A stretch of 32,957 nt of DNA from Paludibacteraceae bacterium (GCA_017483945.1 JAFUUE010000020.1:1-32957), one strand, 5' to 3'. Counted from the stretch's first letter, positions 7,539-15,553 are shown. Numbers and translations are program-made. The notes: generated by a model not told the origin, from the letters alone.

Positions 7539-10500
7539 GGTACCATTCGTTTTTCGGTTCGGACATGGGCGCCCTGCTCGTAGCGGAAGAGGTAGATGCC
7601 GTGTGCGATGCGGTCCTCAGGAACCCGTTCTCCCCGGCTGTTGTAAACCTGCAGCAGGAGGGGCTGCGGCTCCTCTTCTGCCTCCGCGTCCTCCAGGACG
7701 ATGATGTTGGACCATATAGGCAGATTGCCGTCCAGCGTGACGCGCAACTGGAAGCGGCCGTGCAACTCGTTCTGCTCGGCATAGTCGTCCCATGTGGCGC
7801 CGGGGACCGGTTGCTCGTTCTTATACCAGAGGAAAGCGGTGGGCGTACGGTCGGGGAAATAGCGGCGCAGGGCGACGTTGTCGCAGAGCAGTTGCCAGTT
7901 GTATTTGTTCACGATGATGGGCCATAGCCGTTCGCAATGGACGGTGTCCAGGGTGTAGATGTGGAGGATGCTGTCACATCCGCGGGGACTAAGCTCGACG
8001 GCCTGTTGTTCAGCGGGGTCGGAGAACAGCAGACCATGCCAGAGGAAAGGCATGAGCGTGTCGCAGACGACGGTGTCGTGTGTGGCATACCGCAGGTCGG
8101 GGCAGCATAGCTCAGTCGCGAGGGTCCAACGGGTCTGTAGGATGTCGCAGCCGCGGCTGTCCCGGTCGGTCGTGAGTTGTTCGCCGGGCTCGGTGAAGAG
8201 CATTCCCCGCCAAGTGAAGGGCATGAGTGTGTCGCAGACGACGGTGTCAACCGCGGCGTGGCGCAGGTCGGGACAGCATATGTCAGTGCGGAGTGTGTAT
8301 GTGGTGAGCAGGCTGTCGCAACCGCGCCGGTCGTGCAGGGTGCGGGTGAATGAGCCCGGCTCGGTGAAGAGTGTGTCGCGCCAAGTGAAGGGCATGAGCG
8401 TGTCGCAGACGACGGTGTCAACCGCGGCGTGGCGCAGGTCGGGGCAGCATAGCTCAGTGCGGAGTGTGTACGTGGTGAGCAGGCTGTCGCATCCGCGCTG
8501 ATTGTACAGGGTGCGGGTGAAAGAGCCCGGCTCGGTGAAGAGCGTGTCGCGCCAAGTGAAGGGCATGAGCGTGTCGCAGACGACGGTGTCAACCGCGGCG
8601 TAGTGCAGGTCGGGACAGCATAGTTCTGTGCGGAGTGTATACGTAGTGAGCAGGCTGTCGCATCCGCGCCGGTCGTGCAGGGTGAGGGTGAATGAGCCCG
8701 GCTCGGTGAAGAGCGTGTCGCGCCATGTGAAGGGCATGAGTGTGTCGCAGACGACGGTGTCAACCGCGGCGTAGCGCAGGTCGGGGCAGCATAGTTCTGT
8801 GCGGAGTGTGTACGTGGTGAGCAGGCTGTCACATCCGCGCCGGTCGTGCAGGGTGCGGGTGAATGAGCCCGGCTCGGTGAAGAGTGTGTCGCGCCATGTG
8901 AAGGGCATGAGTGTGTCGCAGACGACGGTGTCGATGGTGAGCACCCGCGCCTCGGGGCAGCACAGCTCTGTGCGGAGTGTATATACGGTGAGCAGGCTGT
9001 CGCATCCGCGCCGGTCGTAGTAGAGTCGGCTGAACGAGCCCGGTTCGGTGAAGAGCGTGTCGCACCAAGTGACGGGCATAAGGGTGTCGCAGACGACGGT
9101 GTCGATAGTGAGTACCTGCACGTCGGGGCAAGGAGTGCAGTCGCGGACAACCAGGTGGAAAGGCTCGCTCATCGCGCGGCAGTAGCGTTCTGTGCGCACA
9201 TCTACGCCATTGGATGTCACGCACAGCCGGTACCACCCCTCCGCCGCCAGAGGAATAGAGTCGTAGGAGAGGATGCGCTCTTCGGCAACATCGGTCCAGT
9301 CGTCACTATTGAACGGCAGGCTGTCCTGCGCATATTGCCAGAGGTAGTTGTACGGCTGCTGAAAACTGCCGTCTGTGGTCACCTCGCCGGTAAACGTATA
9401 GGCGGAGTCCATGCATATCTCGTGCTCCCCCTCCACCGTCACTACCGGTTGGCACAGGCGTATCTCTATATCGTCCATGGCGAAGTCATTGCCCATGCCC
9501 GTGTTCACATCGTTGAAGATGGAGAGGCGTATCATGCTGACTCCCGGGGGCACATGGAACGATGCACCGACCAGATGCCATGGGGCGGACTGCACTGTCG
9601 GGTAGCCATTGGTCAGATAGTCCTCCGGAGCCGGGGCTATCTCGCCGGACGACTGCTCCAGAATGGTGTCCCCCGTGGCTTCGTTCTGTATCAGGAAGCG
9701 CACCTTGGGCTTGGCAAACGCATGCCCCGGCTCCAACACGTTCGCTACATAGGCGGAGAAAGAGAGGTCTAACTCGTGGCAGACGGGGAACGTGGTGGTG
9801 TAGAAAGCGTCGTTACCGCCGATACCGTCCACCTCCAGCAGGTATCCGCGCGTGTAGTCGTTGGGGTAGGTGTGGTCGTCCTGAATGAACCACTGGGAGA
9901 ACATGTTGTCCGTTGTGCTTGTGTTAAGACCGTTCTGCCACCCCTGCTTGGCTACGATGAATCTGCCGCTTGACGGTCCTGTACGTAGGACATCGTTGTG
10001 CTGGTAGTACCGGCTGCTCATGGTGGTGAGGCGCGTCGAACGCGTGAGCGGGTCCGACGGGCTGTTGCCTCCGAAATCCTCGCGGAAGAGCAGGGTGCCG
10101 CGGGGGCATACTTCGTCGGAGACCTCGTCCGGCCATGGATGGGCAAAAGGTGTGCAGCCGCCGTCCACTCGGGACAGATAGACCGGCTCACTCGTCACGT
10201 AGAGCGTCGGGTTACCGATATTCTCTACGCGCGTCATAGACACACGGTACCAGCCTTCCCACAGGTTCGTGGGACGCTGGGTATAGTGAATGCCGGATGT
10301 CGCAAACGTGCGCCACGTTGTGCCGTCCGACGAATACTCATACAGGAAACGCCGGGAGTTGCCGTACGTGCCGTCATCCGTGTAGCGGGGGATGAACGAG
10401 AGGAACGGATTGGAGATACAGATTGCCTCTGCCGACGTCTCCAGACGCACCGACGCCGCTTCGACCGATTGACCCCGCACCGGACATGCAATCATGCACA

Positions 10501-10579
10501 ATACTCCGAGGAGAAAAGCTCCGCCTGCCCGGCGTGCCCGATTGATGTATTCTCCTATAATATTGCCTGCAATTTGCAT
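7535..10579 (-). CDS. Large repeat-containing secreted adhesin-like protein, 1014 aa
   Basis: MQIAGNIIGEYINRARRAGG precedes a hydrophobic stretch (FLLGVLCMIACPVRG): a signal peptide with a long n-region. Residues of about 40-480 form an Ig-like and jelly-roll-like region (LLFREDFGGNSPSD, MDDIEIRLCQPVV). Residues of about 484-880 are seven 57-residue repeats with the pattern DTVVCDTLMPFTWRDTLF, then GCDSLLTTYTLRTELCCPD. Each is encoded by an exact 171-bp period, and the last two have diverged. After an Ig-like segment (LWYKNEQPVPGATW), the C-terminus (LLLQVYNSRGERVPEDR, GIYLFRYEQG) resembles a type IX secretion C-terminal domain. The DTxVCDxLxPFxW...GCDS repeat is common in Bacteroidetes adhesins. 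A dedicated promoter lies at 10632-10662, and a TPR/HTH regulator gene diverges from it. Confidence 0.88.
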   Translation of the reverse strand: MQIAGNIIGEYINRARRAGGAFLLGVLCMIACPVRGQSVEAASVRLETSAEAICISNPFLSFIPRYTDDGTYGNSRRFLYEYSSDGTTWRTFATSGIHYTQRPTNLWEGWYRVSMTRVENIGNPTLYVTSEPVYLSRVDGGCTPFAHPWPDEVSDEVCPRGTLLFREDFGGNSPSDPLTRSTRLTTMSSRYYQHNDVLRTGPSSGRFIVAKQGWQNGLNTSTTDNMFSQWFIQDDHTYPNDYTRGYLLEVDGIGGNDAFYTTTFPVCHELDLSFSAYVANVLEPGHAFAKPKVRFLIQNEATGDTILEQSSGEIAPAPEDYLTNGYPTVQSAPWHLVGASFHVPPGVSMIRLSIFNDVNTGMGNDFAMDDIEIRLCQPVVTVEGEHEICMDSAYTFTGEVTTDGSFQQPYNYLWQYAQDSLPFNSDDWTDVAEERILSYDSIPLAAEGWYRLCVTSNGVDVRTERYCRAMSEPFHLVVRDCTPCPDVQVLTIDTVVCDTLMPVTWCDTLFTEPGSFSRLYYDRRGCDSLLTVYTLRTELCCPEARVLTIDTVVCDTLMPFTWRDTLFTEPGSFTRTLHDRRGCDSLLTTYTLRTELCCPDLRYAAVDTVVCDTLMPFTWRDTLFTEPGSFTLTLHDRRGCDSLLTTYTLRTELCCPDLHYAAVDTVVCDTLMPFTWRDTLFTEPGSFTRTLYNQRGCDSLLTTYTLRTELCCPDLRHAAVDTVVCDTLMPFTWRDTLFTEPGSFTRTLHDRRGCDSLLTTYTLRTDICCPDLRHAAVDTVVCDTLMPFTWRGMLFTEPGEQLTTDRDSRGCDILQTRWTLATELCCPDLRYATHDTVVCDTLMPFLWHGLLFSDPAEQQAVELSPRGCDSILHIYTLDTVHCERLWPIIVNKYNWQLLCDNVALRRYFPDRTPTAFLWYKNEQPVPGATWDDYAEQNELHGRFQLRVTLDGNLPIWSNIIVLEDAEAEEEPQPLLLQVYNSRGERVPEDRIAHGIYLFRYEQGAHVRTEKRMVP
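7937..9130 (-). repeat. Seven tandem 171-bp repeats within the adhesin gene
   Basis: The marker CAGACGACGGTGTC recurs at 8064, 8235, 8406, 8577, 8748, 8919 and 9090, exactly every 171 bp. The inner units are nearly identical in DNA, so they expanded recently or are kept alike by recombination; the two units nearest the C-terminus have diverged. Confidence 0.95.
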
Positions 10580-10604
10580 ATGTCCGATTTTTGTTGTAAT
10601 TTTG
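10574..10604 (+). promoter_or_regulatory. Promoter of the TPR/HTH regulator, overlapping the adhesin start codon
   Basis: TTGCATATGTC starts at 10574 and TAATTTTG at 10597, with a 20-nt spacing and a T-rich spacer. Its -33 box covers the adhesin start codon (10577-10579, minus strand). The transcript would begin near 10611, giving a leader of about 120 nt. Confidence 0.75.
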
Positions 10605-10631
10605 CCGTTGATTTGCTTCCGAATGACGATG

Positions 10632-10662
10632 CAAAGGTACTGCTTTTTTTTGATATATGCAA
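10632..10662 (-). promoter_or_regulatory. Promoter of the adhesin operon
   Basis: On the minus strand TTGCATATATC begins at 10662 and TACCTTTG spans 10639-10632, with a 20-nt spacing and an A-tract. The start of transcription would be near 10625, about 46 nt before the adhesin ATG. Confidence 0.82.
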
Positions 10663-10730
10663 ATTATGCAGTTGTACGACGTGTGTTTTTGCATATTTGT
10701 AATAGGCACTAAATCAAACAATTTTGAAAT

Positions 10731-12236
10731 ATGCGTAAAAATATAGTTGTATGCACCCTCTTTTGCGGACTGGCAGTCCTGCTTTTAACGTCGGCGGGGT
10801 GCACCTCCCGTGCCCGAGAGGAGGCCGGGCAGCTCCGGCAAGCCGAGGAATACTACCGGATGGGTACTGCCTCCAACCGGCATAGTGACTATGAGGAATC
10901 GACACGCTACCTCAAGCAGGCGGAGGAGTTGTTAGTTGAGAGTCAGAAGTCAAAAGTCGAAAGCATTGCGGCACGGAGCGGGGAGCTGCTCGGGTTGGTG
11001 CGCTTCCACCTGGGCAATACCTCCGAGAGCGAGATGCTCTATGAGATAGCACAGATGTATTACCGCAAGGCTATACCGCTGCTTGAGCAGGGGGATAATA
11101 CGGTCTATCTGGCTTGCGCCTATCGGGATATAGCGCGTACGATGGCACTGACCGGCGGAGAACGAGACAGTGTGCTGTGGTTCTTCGCACAAGCCGAGAG
11201 ATGCTTGGTTGAAAAGCGTGTGGCGCACACCGACGAAACAGGAAGCTCAGGGATGGACTATGAGGTCCTCTTGTCGGATATAGACGCCTATCGCTACCAA
11301 CTCTGCTATCCTGACAGCGTGGCACAACGGTTGGCCGTATGCCGCGAACTGGCCGAGAAACACGGTGCACACGCACGCTACTCGGAGATTGTTGAGATAT
11401 TCCTCTCGCAGAACAGCATCGACTCTGCGGCTTACTACCTGGAGCGACTCCGGCCTCAAGACTCTGCTTATGCCTACTGGTTCGAACAGAGTTATGCCTA
11501 CCTGCTAAGCAAGGTGCTCTGCCGACAGGGACAGCCGAGACGGGGATACGAGGTGCTGCTCGACCTCTATGACCGCAAGATAGAGGAACTGCAGCGGCAC
11601 GCAGGTGCACGGACCTATGCCCTCTCGCTCCATTATGACGTTGCGCGGCAACAACAACTCGCCGACGAAGCACAACGCGAACGACGCTGGCAACGCACTA
11701 TCTCCACCGTGCTTGTCCTGCTCCTCGCTATGGTCGTCGCACTCTCGCTCGTCCTCTGGCGCTACTGGCAGCACCGACGGCGCGAACAGGCCGCCGCCAT
11801 GCAGGCACTCAGAGACAAGTACACTCAACAACTGCAACTCGCACTCGAACGACTCAAACAGAAAGTTAACCTCACACGCGAGATCGAGCTTCAACGACTC
11901 CGGGGGGACAAACCGGAGTTCCCTCGCTGGCTCCAGACCTACCGCGACGAACAACTCACACTCAGCAAGGAAAGCATCGACGAACTCATCGCTTCTGTCG
12001 ATGCTTCACTCGACGGAGCTATCAGCCGGCTCCGACACGACTACCCCGCACTCACGGAGTCTGACATGCAGTTCGCCATCCTCACCATCATCGGTGCCTC
12101 CGATAGCGACATGGGCATACTGCTCAACGTCCGCAAACAAACAATCTACCACCGGCGACAACTCGTCCGAAAACACATCAATCCCCAAATAACCCATATA
12201 GACACCTTCCTCCGTAACTATGCAATCAGTTGTTAG
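10731..12236 (+). CDS. Lipoprotein-type TPR sensor/regulator with transmembrane helix and C-terminal HTH
   Basis: This 501-residue protein belongs to the Bacteroidetes group that joins a periplasmic TPR domain to a cytoplasmic DNA-binding domain. Residues 1-24 are a lipoprotein-like signal ending LLTSAGC. Residues of about 35-300 form helical TPR-like repeats (LRQAEEYYRMGTASNRHSDY, AQMYYRKAIPLLEQGDN). Residues of about 323-346 are a transmembrane helix (TISTVLVLLLAMVVALSLVL). A coiled coil follows (LQLALERLKQKVNLTREIEL). Residues of about 435-485 are a LuxR-like HTH (LTESDMQFAILTIIGASDSD, ILLNVRKQTIYHRRQLVRKH). It diverges from the adhesin operon and probably regulates it or itself; that is inference. 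Heptad DNA repeats at 10934-10961 lie inside its coding region. Confidence 0.85.
   Translation: MRKNIVVCTLFCGLAVLLLTSAGCTSRAREEAGQLRQAEEYYRMGTASNRHSDYEESTRYLKQAEELLVESQKSKVESIAARSGELLGLVRFHLGNTSESEMLYEIAQMYYRKAIPLLEQGDNTVYLACAYRDIARTMALTGGERDSVLWFFAQAERCLVEKRVAHTDETGSSGMDYEVLLSDIDAYRYQLCYPDSVAQRLAVCRELAEKHGAHARYSEIVEIFLSQNSIDSAAYYLERLRPQDSAYAYWFEQSYAYLLSKVLCRQGQPRRGYEVLLDLYDRKIEELQRHAGARTYALSLHYDVARQQQLADEAQRERRWQRTISTVLVLLLAMVVALSLVLWRYWQHRRREQAAAMQALRDKYTQQLQLALERLKQKVNLTREIELQRLRGDKPEFPRWLQTYRDEQLTLSKESIDELIASVDASLDGAISRLRHDYPALTESDMQFAILTIIGASDSDMGILLNVRKQTIYHRRQLVRKHINPQITHIDTFLRNYAISC
10934..10961 (+). repeat. 7-bp tandem repeats inside the regulator gene
   Basis: AGTTGAG, AGTCAGA, AGTCAAA and AGTCGAA are four adjacent heptads. 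They encode part of VESQKSKVES in the TPR region. The same heptad family occurs between genes at 12235, 14928 and 31045. Confidence 0.85.
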
Positions 12237-12290
12237 TCAAGAGTCGAAAGGTGCGTAGTCGCACTCCATATTATTAGTCGGAAGGTGCGT
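12235..12290 (+). repeat. Heptad (AGTCGAA) repeats and a 15-bp duplication after the regulator gene
   Basis: AGTCAAG and AGTCGAA follow the stop codon directly (the TAG is part of the first unit). AGTCGAAAGGTGCGT at 12242 recurs as AGTCGGAAGGTGCGT at 12276. No gene lies in 12237-12357; the rest is one copy of the dispersed palindrome. Confidence 0.75.
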
Positions 12291-12306
12291 ATGGAGCCGG
12301 CTGACC

Positions 12307-12345
12307 CACCTGGGACGCGGGCTATCCGTCTCGGTCACAGACCGC
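12307..12345 (-). repeat. Dispersed palindromic element, long-loop form
   Basis: Read on the minus strand: GCGGTCTGTGACCGAGACG, then GATAGCCCGC, then GTCCCAGGTG. The left half (hairpin 1 and GCGGGC) is missing. It ends 12 nt before the start codon at 12358, so it forms the leader of the winged-helix gene. Confidence 0.88.
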
Positions 12346-12357
12346 ATCTATGGTTGG

Positions 12358-13068
12358 ATGCGTCATGCGCCGTACGGCCTCCGGGGTACGACCCTGGAGG
12401 TGTACGCGGCGTTGTACGACCTGACCCGGAAGGAGGAGAAGGTGTATAGTCGTGCGTGGTTGTGCGAGTGGTTGGAGATGCCGACTTCGAGTGTCTCAAA
12501 AGCCCTCCGCGACCTCGAAAAACGAGGGCTGCTGTCCGTCTCCGAAGATAGTCGCGGCGTATATGCTCTACAGGCTCTTGAACTGCTAAAAATTAGCAAA
12601 AGTTCTGCTAAAAATGAGCAGAGTTCTGCTAAAAATGAGCAGAGTTCTGCTAAAAACGAGCAGAGTTCTGCTAAAAATGAGCAAACACACCTTATATATG
12701 GTGATACTAACGTATCACTAATAAGAAAGCAGATAAAGAATACAGGAGAGAGGGCAACGCGAGATGCGTCGCCAAGAGAGGCGGAAAAAATTCCGCCCTC
12801 GCGCGCCGAGGAAGAGGATTTAAGATTTAAGATTCAAGATTCGGCTCCTCTGCCCCTCCAGGTCACTCGCGGGCGAGCCGCCCGCGTCCCAGGTGAGGCG
12901 AATGGTGTCCGGCATAAACTTCGGTCATTATATGGTCTAAGATTATTGAACAGTACGGCGGCTCCCGCAAAGTTGGATTGTAGAAGACGAAAAACAACAC
13001 CGAACTCTTGCATATGTCCGTTTTTTTTACTACTTTTGTACCGCAAAACTAACAACCACAGCAGATGA
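12358..13068 (+). CDS. Winged-helix protein resembling mobile-element replication initiators; 3' end uncertain
   Basis: Residues 1-75 form a winged helix ([40 protein letters not shown]) like the N-terminal domain of phage/plasmid replication initiators in Bacteroidetes and Firmicutes. Those proteins also carry a short repeated linker after this domain. Here residues 82-109 are four SSAKNEQ repeats, encoded by 21-bp DNA repeats that are each a hairpin. After about residue 125 the reading frame runs through heptad repeats, a copy of the dispersed palindrome (about residues 171-179), and the promoter of the next gene, stopping at 13068. The second half is therefore probably decayed or read-through sequence rather than a functional domain. 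In-frame codons upstream encode IYGW, typical for the family, but no ATG is there, so the N-terminus may have been rebuilt by the element at 12307. Confidence 0.6.
   Translation: MRHAPYGLRGTTLEVYAALYDLTRKEEKVYSRAWLCEWLEMPTSSVSKALRDLEKRGLLSVSEDSRGVYALQALELLKISKSSAKNEQSSAKNEQSSAKNEQSSAKNEQTHLIYGDTNVSLIRKQIKNTGERATRDASPREAEKIPPSRAEEEDLRFKIQDSAPLPLQVTRGRAARVPGEANGVRHKLRSLYGLRLLNSTAAPAKLDCRRRKTTPNSCICPFFLLLLYRKTNNHSR
12601..12684 (+). repeat. Four 21-bp iteron-like hairpin repeats in the winged-helix gene
   Basis: The unit starts at 12601, 12622, 12643 and 12664. Each holds the inverted repeat TCTGCT-aaaaatg-AGCAGA. A degenerate fifth unit (TGCTAA-aaa-TTAGCA) lies just before at 12583-12597. A 21-bp period puts all units on one face of the helix, as in replication iterons. 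Confidence 0.9.
12817..12844 (+). repeat. Four heptads (GATTTAA/GATTCAA)
   Basis: GATTTAA, GATTTAA, GATTCAA and GATTCGG are contiguous. They belong to the 7-bp repeat class scattered through this window, in the 3' half of the winged-helix open frame. Confidence 0.85.
12867..12895 (+). repeat. Dispersed palindromic element, short-loop form
   Basis: TCGCGGGCGAGCCGCCCGC followed by GTCCCAGGTG. It is read in the frame [11 protein letters not shown] within the 3' half of the winged-helix open frame. Hairpin 1 is absent. Confidence 0.9.
13008..13038 (+). promoter_or_regulatory. Promoter of the DUF2130 gene
   Basis: TTGCATATGTC starts at 13008 and TACTTTTG at 13031, with a 20-nt spacing and a T-tract. 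The ATG at 13065 follows after a short leader. Confidence 0.82.
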
Positions 13069-14303
13069 AAGAGTTACGGTGCCCGCAATGCGGGAAAGTG
13101 TTTCAGGTCGATGACGCTGACTACGCGTCCATCCTCACACAGGTCAAGAACGCCGAGTTCGACACAGAGCTGCATCAGCGACTGGCCGACGCACAGGAAC
13201 GTATGCGCATGGAGCAGCAGACACGCAGCCTGCAGCAGGAGAGCGTCTACCGGGCTGAACTCGGCAAACGAGACCTCGCGCTACAACAACGCGAAGGACA
13301 ACTGCGCGCACTCCAAGAGAAACTGGCGGCCTTCGAACAACTCAAAGCCGCTGAACTGACCTCCGCACTCGCCGAGCGGGACAAACATATACAGGAACTC
13401 GAGAACAACGGCAAGCTCTCCCTATTCGAACTACGGCAGAAAGCACAGGAAGCCCTCACACGCAAGGATAACGAACTGCAACAAGTGCGACAGGACTATG
13501 AGGGGCGACTGCGAATGGCGCAGGAGCAGGTGGCCTACTACAAGGACATGAAACTCCGACTAAGCACCAAAATGGTCGGCGAGACACTCGAGCAACACTG
13601 CTCCACCCAGTTCAACACACTCCTCCGACCACTCATGCCTAACGCCTATTTCGAGAAAGACAACGACGCCTCCGAAGGCTCCAAGGGAGACTTCATCTTC
13701 CGCGACAGCGACAGCGGACTGGAGTATATATCCGTCATGTTCGAGATGAAAAACGAAATGGACGAGACCGCTACCAAACACCGTAACGAGGATTTCCTGC
13801 GCAAACTGGACGCCGACCGTAACGCCAAGCACTGTGAGTACGCCGTACTCGTCAGCCTGCTCGAGCCCGAAAGCGAACTATACAACACCGGCATCGTCGA
13901 TATGTCCCACCGATATGAGAAGATGTACGTCATCCGGCCGCAGTTCTTTATACCGCTCATCACTCTGCTCGTGCAGACAGCCAAACGGAGCCTCGATTAC
14001 CAACGGCAACTGGCTGTCGCGAGACAACAGTCTGTCGATGTAACCAATTTTGAGAGCCAACTCAACGACTTCAAGGAACGATTCGGCAAGAACTACCGAC
14101 TCGCCTCCGACAAGTTCCGCACCGCTATAGATGAAATAGACAAATCCATCGCACACCTCCAGAAAATCAAGGAGAACCTCATCGGCTCCGAGAACAACCT
14201 CCGACTGGCGAACGACAAGGCCGAGGCGTTGACCATCAAACGACTCACTAACAACAACCCGACCATGCGACAGATGTTCGACCAAGCACGGATAAGTGAG
14301 TAA
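13065..14303 (+). CDS. DUF2130 domain-containing protein
   Basis: This 412-residue cytoplasmic protein has the full DUF2130 architecture. It has an N-terminal zinc-ribbon-like motif with one visible pair ([14 protein letters not shown]), then a long coiled coil at about residues 30-165 ([20 protein letters not shown]). The conserved C-terminal domain contains [39 protein letters not shown] and [20 protein letters not shown]. The E-x-K and Asp residues in the latter recall PD-(D/E)XK-like nuclease folds, but the function of DUF2130 is not established. The start at 13065 is set by the promoter at 13008-13038. It overlaps the last codons of the upstream frame by 4 nt, which supports read-through there. 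Confidence 0.9.
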   Translation: MKELRCPQCGKVFQVDDADYASILTQVKNAEFDTELHQRLADAQERMRMEQQTRSLQQESVYRAELGKRDLALQQREGQLRALQEKLAAFEQLKAAELTSALAERDKHIQELENNGKLSLFELRQKAQEALTRKDNELQQVRQDYEGRLRMAQEQVAYYKDMKLRLSTKMVGETLEQHCSTQFNTLLRPLMPNAYFEKDNDASEGSKGDFIFRDSDSGLEYISVMFEMKNEMDETATKHRNEDFLRKLDADRNAKHCEYAVLVSLLEPESELYNTGIVDMSHRYEKMYVIRPQFFIPLITLLVQTAKRSLDYQRQLAVARQQSVDVTNFESQLNDFKERFGKNYRLASDKFRTAIDEIDKSIAHLQKIKENLIGSENNLRLANDKAEALTIKRLTNNNPTMRQMFDQARISE

Positions 14304-14358
14304 GTGACAAAGGGACGATGTACGATGTACAAAGGAGAAACTATAGGCTAACTTAAAT

Positions 14359-14919
14359 ATGAATCAACCGACTATCCTTATTGCAGAGGAAGGTGAGCGG
14401 TCGCTCATCGAGAAATACCTGCGTCTGACAGACTGCCCGGTCATCGTGACCGGCGTGGGAGCACTCAACATCATCCGCGCACTGCGCGATATACCACGCG
14501 ACACACCGTTGCTCAATATAGGCTACTGCGGCAGCAGTAACTTCGCGATAGGAGCCGCGGTCGTGGTCAGCGAGGCACGGCTCAACCACCCCAATGTGAC
14601 GTATCCCGAACCGGTGCTTCCGCTCCGCCCGTGCCCCGAGGAGTGGCTGCGGAGTGCGGTCTGTGAAGGCGCGTCTGATGCCGCAATCGCGGGCGCGGTC
14701 TGTGACCGAGACGATAAGCCCGCGTCCCGGGCGGTGCTGCAGGCGGTGTGCTATTCCAATACGGATTTTGTCCTGCAGTCGGACTACCGCGACTGCGTGT
14801 TCGACATGGAACTTGCCTATATAGCGGCACTGGGCTTCACGCACCTGAGCGCGCTCAAGATAGTGTCGGACAACCTGTCGCTGCATGCGTATCATGAGCA
14901 TACGCACGGGGTGGAGTAG
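14359..14919 (+). CDS. Nucleoside phosphorylase/MTAN-like protein with a palindrome-encoded insertion
   Basis: This 186-residue protein is of the PNP/UDP phosphorylase superfamily, most like short MTA/SAH nucleosidase-type proteins. Supporting motifs are PVIVTGVGALNIIRAL, LLNIGYCGSS (phosphate/ribose loop region), CVFDMELAYIAALG (the ribose-binding DME) and LKIVSDNLSLHAYHE (the VSD catalytic region). It would cleave or phosphorolyse purine nucleosides; the substrate is unclear. Residues 109-124 (AIAGAVCDRDDKPASR) are encoded exactly by a long-loop copy of the dispersed palindrome at 14683-14731, within a surface-loop region between strands. The frame is kept. Whether the protein remains active cannot be told. 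A 55-nt spacer follows the DUF2130 gene, so co-transcription is likely. Confidence 0.8.
   Translation: MNQPTILIAEEGERSLIEKYLRLTDCPVIVTGVGALNIIRALRDIPRDTPLLNIGYCGSSNFAIGAAVVVSEARLNHPNVTYPEPVLPLRPCPEEWLRSAVCEGASDAAIAGAVCDRDDKPASRAVLQAVCYSNTDFVLQSDYRDCVFDMELAYIAALGFTHLSALKIVSDNLSLHAYHEHTHGVE
14683..14731 (+). repeat. Dispersed palindromic element, long-loop form, inside the nucleosidase gene
   Basis: GCAATCGCGGGC, then GCGGTCTGTGACCGAGACG, then ATAAGCCCGC and GTCCCGGG. Read in frame as AIAGAVCDRDDKPASR. A short partial match (GCGGTCTGTGA) lies just upstream at about 14656. Confidence 0.92.
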
Positions 14920-14927
14920 TAAGTATT

Positions 14928-14955
14928 AGTCGAAAGTCCATAGTCGATAGTCGAA
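14928..14955 (+). repeat. Four AGTCnnn heptads after the nucleosidase gene
   Basis: AGTCGAA, AGTCCAT, AGTCGAT and AGTCGAA are contiguous, in the gap between convergent genes. Confidence 0.88.
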
Positions 14956-14963
14956 AGCAGTTG

Positions 14964-15025
14964 TGCCTTGAAGCGCAATCGCGGGCGCGGTCTGTGACCG
15001 AGACGTAAAGCCCGCGTCCCAGGTG
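14964..15025 (+). repeat. Dispersed palindromic element, long-loop form, complete copy
   Basis: TGCCTTGAAGCGCA (degenerate hairpin 1), ATCGCGGGC, GCGGTCTGTGACCGAGACG, TAAAGCCCGC, GTCCCAGGTG. It lies between the convergent nucleosidase and lptE-like genes, where it could act as a two-way terminator. Confidence 0.92.
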
Positions 15026-15040
15026 GGTCAGGTAACGGGT

Positions 15041-15553
15041 TTACCAGCGGGCGACGGTGTCGTTGTAGATATTCTCCGCTATTTCGGTAATCATGGTGGC
15101 GCAGAGTTCTTCCTGCACATCGGTCAGCATGCGTGAGGAGTCGAACGTCTGGTAGGCCGTATAGGTCTTCTCAAAACTCTCTTCGGGGGCGATATTGTTC
15201 GTGAAGCGGACACGCACCGTGATGGTCAACTTGGTCTCGGCCGAGTAACTGTCGGCAGCGATGGCCATCGGGGTCAGCGTGTAGCCGGTGATTTCGCCTT
15301 CCAGCTCGAGGTGGCCTCCCTTGCGCAGTATCTGGAGACGGGTCTGGCGCTGGTAGATGTCGCGGATGCCTTCGCTCAGGTTATTGCTGAGCGGAGGATA
15401 AACGAGCGGCGCATTGTTGGGAAAGTCGGCGATGCTGATACTTTGTATCTTGGCATAGTCGATGCTGGCTCCGTTGAACTTGTAACTGATGCTGCAGGCC
15501 GCGAGCAGCATGGCCAGGGCAGTGAGCAGCAGGCGGACGCGGGGCGGTGTCAT
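15041..15553 (-). CDS. LptE-family lipoprotein
   Basis: This is a 170-residue lipoprotein. MTPPRVRLLLTALAMLLAAC is a signal with a lipobox at LLAAC. The mature start (SISYKFNGASIDYAKIQSIS) and the body (IADFPNNAPLVYPPLSNNLS, IRDIYQRQTRLQILRKGGHL, LELEGEITGYTLTPMAIA) match the Bacteroidetes LptE family. LptE helps LptD insert lipopolysaccharide into the outer membrane. The C-terminal helices (TDVQEELCATMITEIAENIY) also fit. The start overlaps the stop codon of the sigma-54 activator (ATGA, 15550-15553), the order usual for this pair in Bacteroidetes. The usual next genes (a TPR gene and secG) are absent here; a palindromic element and a convergent gene follow instead. Confidence 0.85.
   Translation of the reverse strand: MTPPRVRLLLTALAMLLAACSISYKFNGASIDYAKIQSISIADFPNNAPLVYPPLSNNLSEGIRDIYQRQTRLQILRKGGHLELEGEITGYTLTPMAIAADSYSAETKLTITVRVRFTNNIAPEESFEKTYTAYQTFDSSRMLTDVQEELCATMITEIAENIYNDTVARW

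Noticed and set aside
7909-9150. 413-codon open frame in the adhesin repeat region
   Set aside because: It is an alternate frame of the 171-bp repeats (Ser/Thr/Pro/Cys-rich); a repeat length divisible by 3 keeps any frame open. The 1014-residue frame has the signal peptide and conserved domains.
12358-13068. Full 236-codon winged-helix frame as an intact protein
   Set aside because: I keep the gene but not its 3' half as a functional domain, because it passes through heptads, a palindrome copy and a clear promoter.
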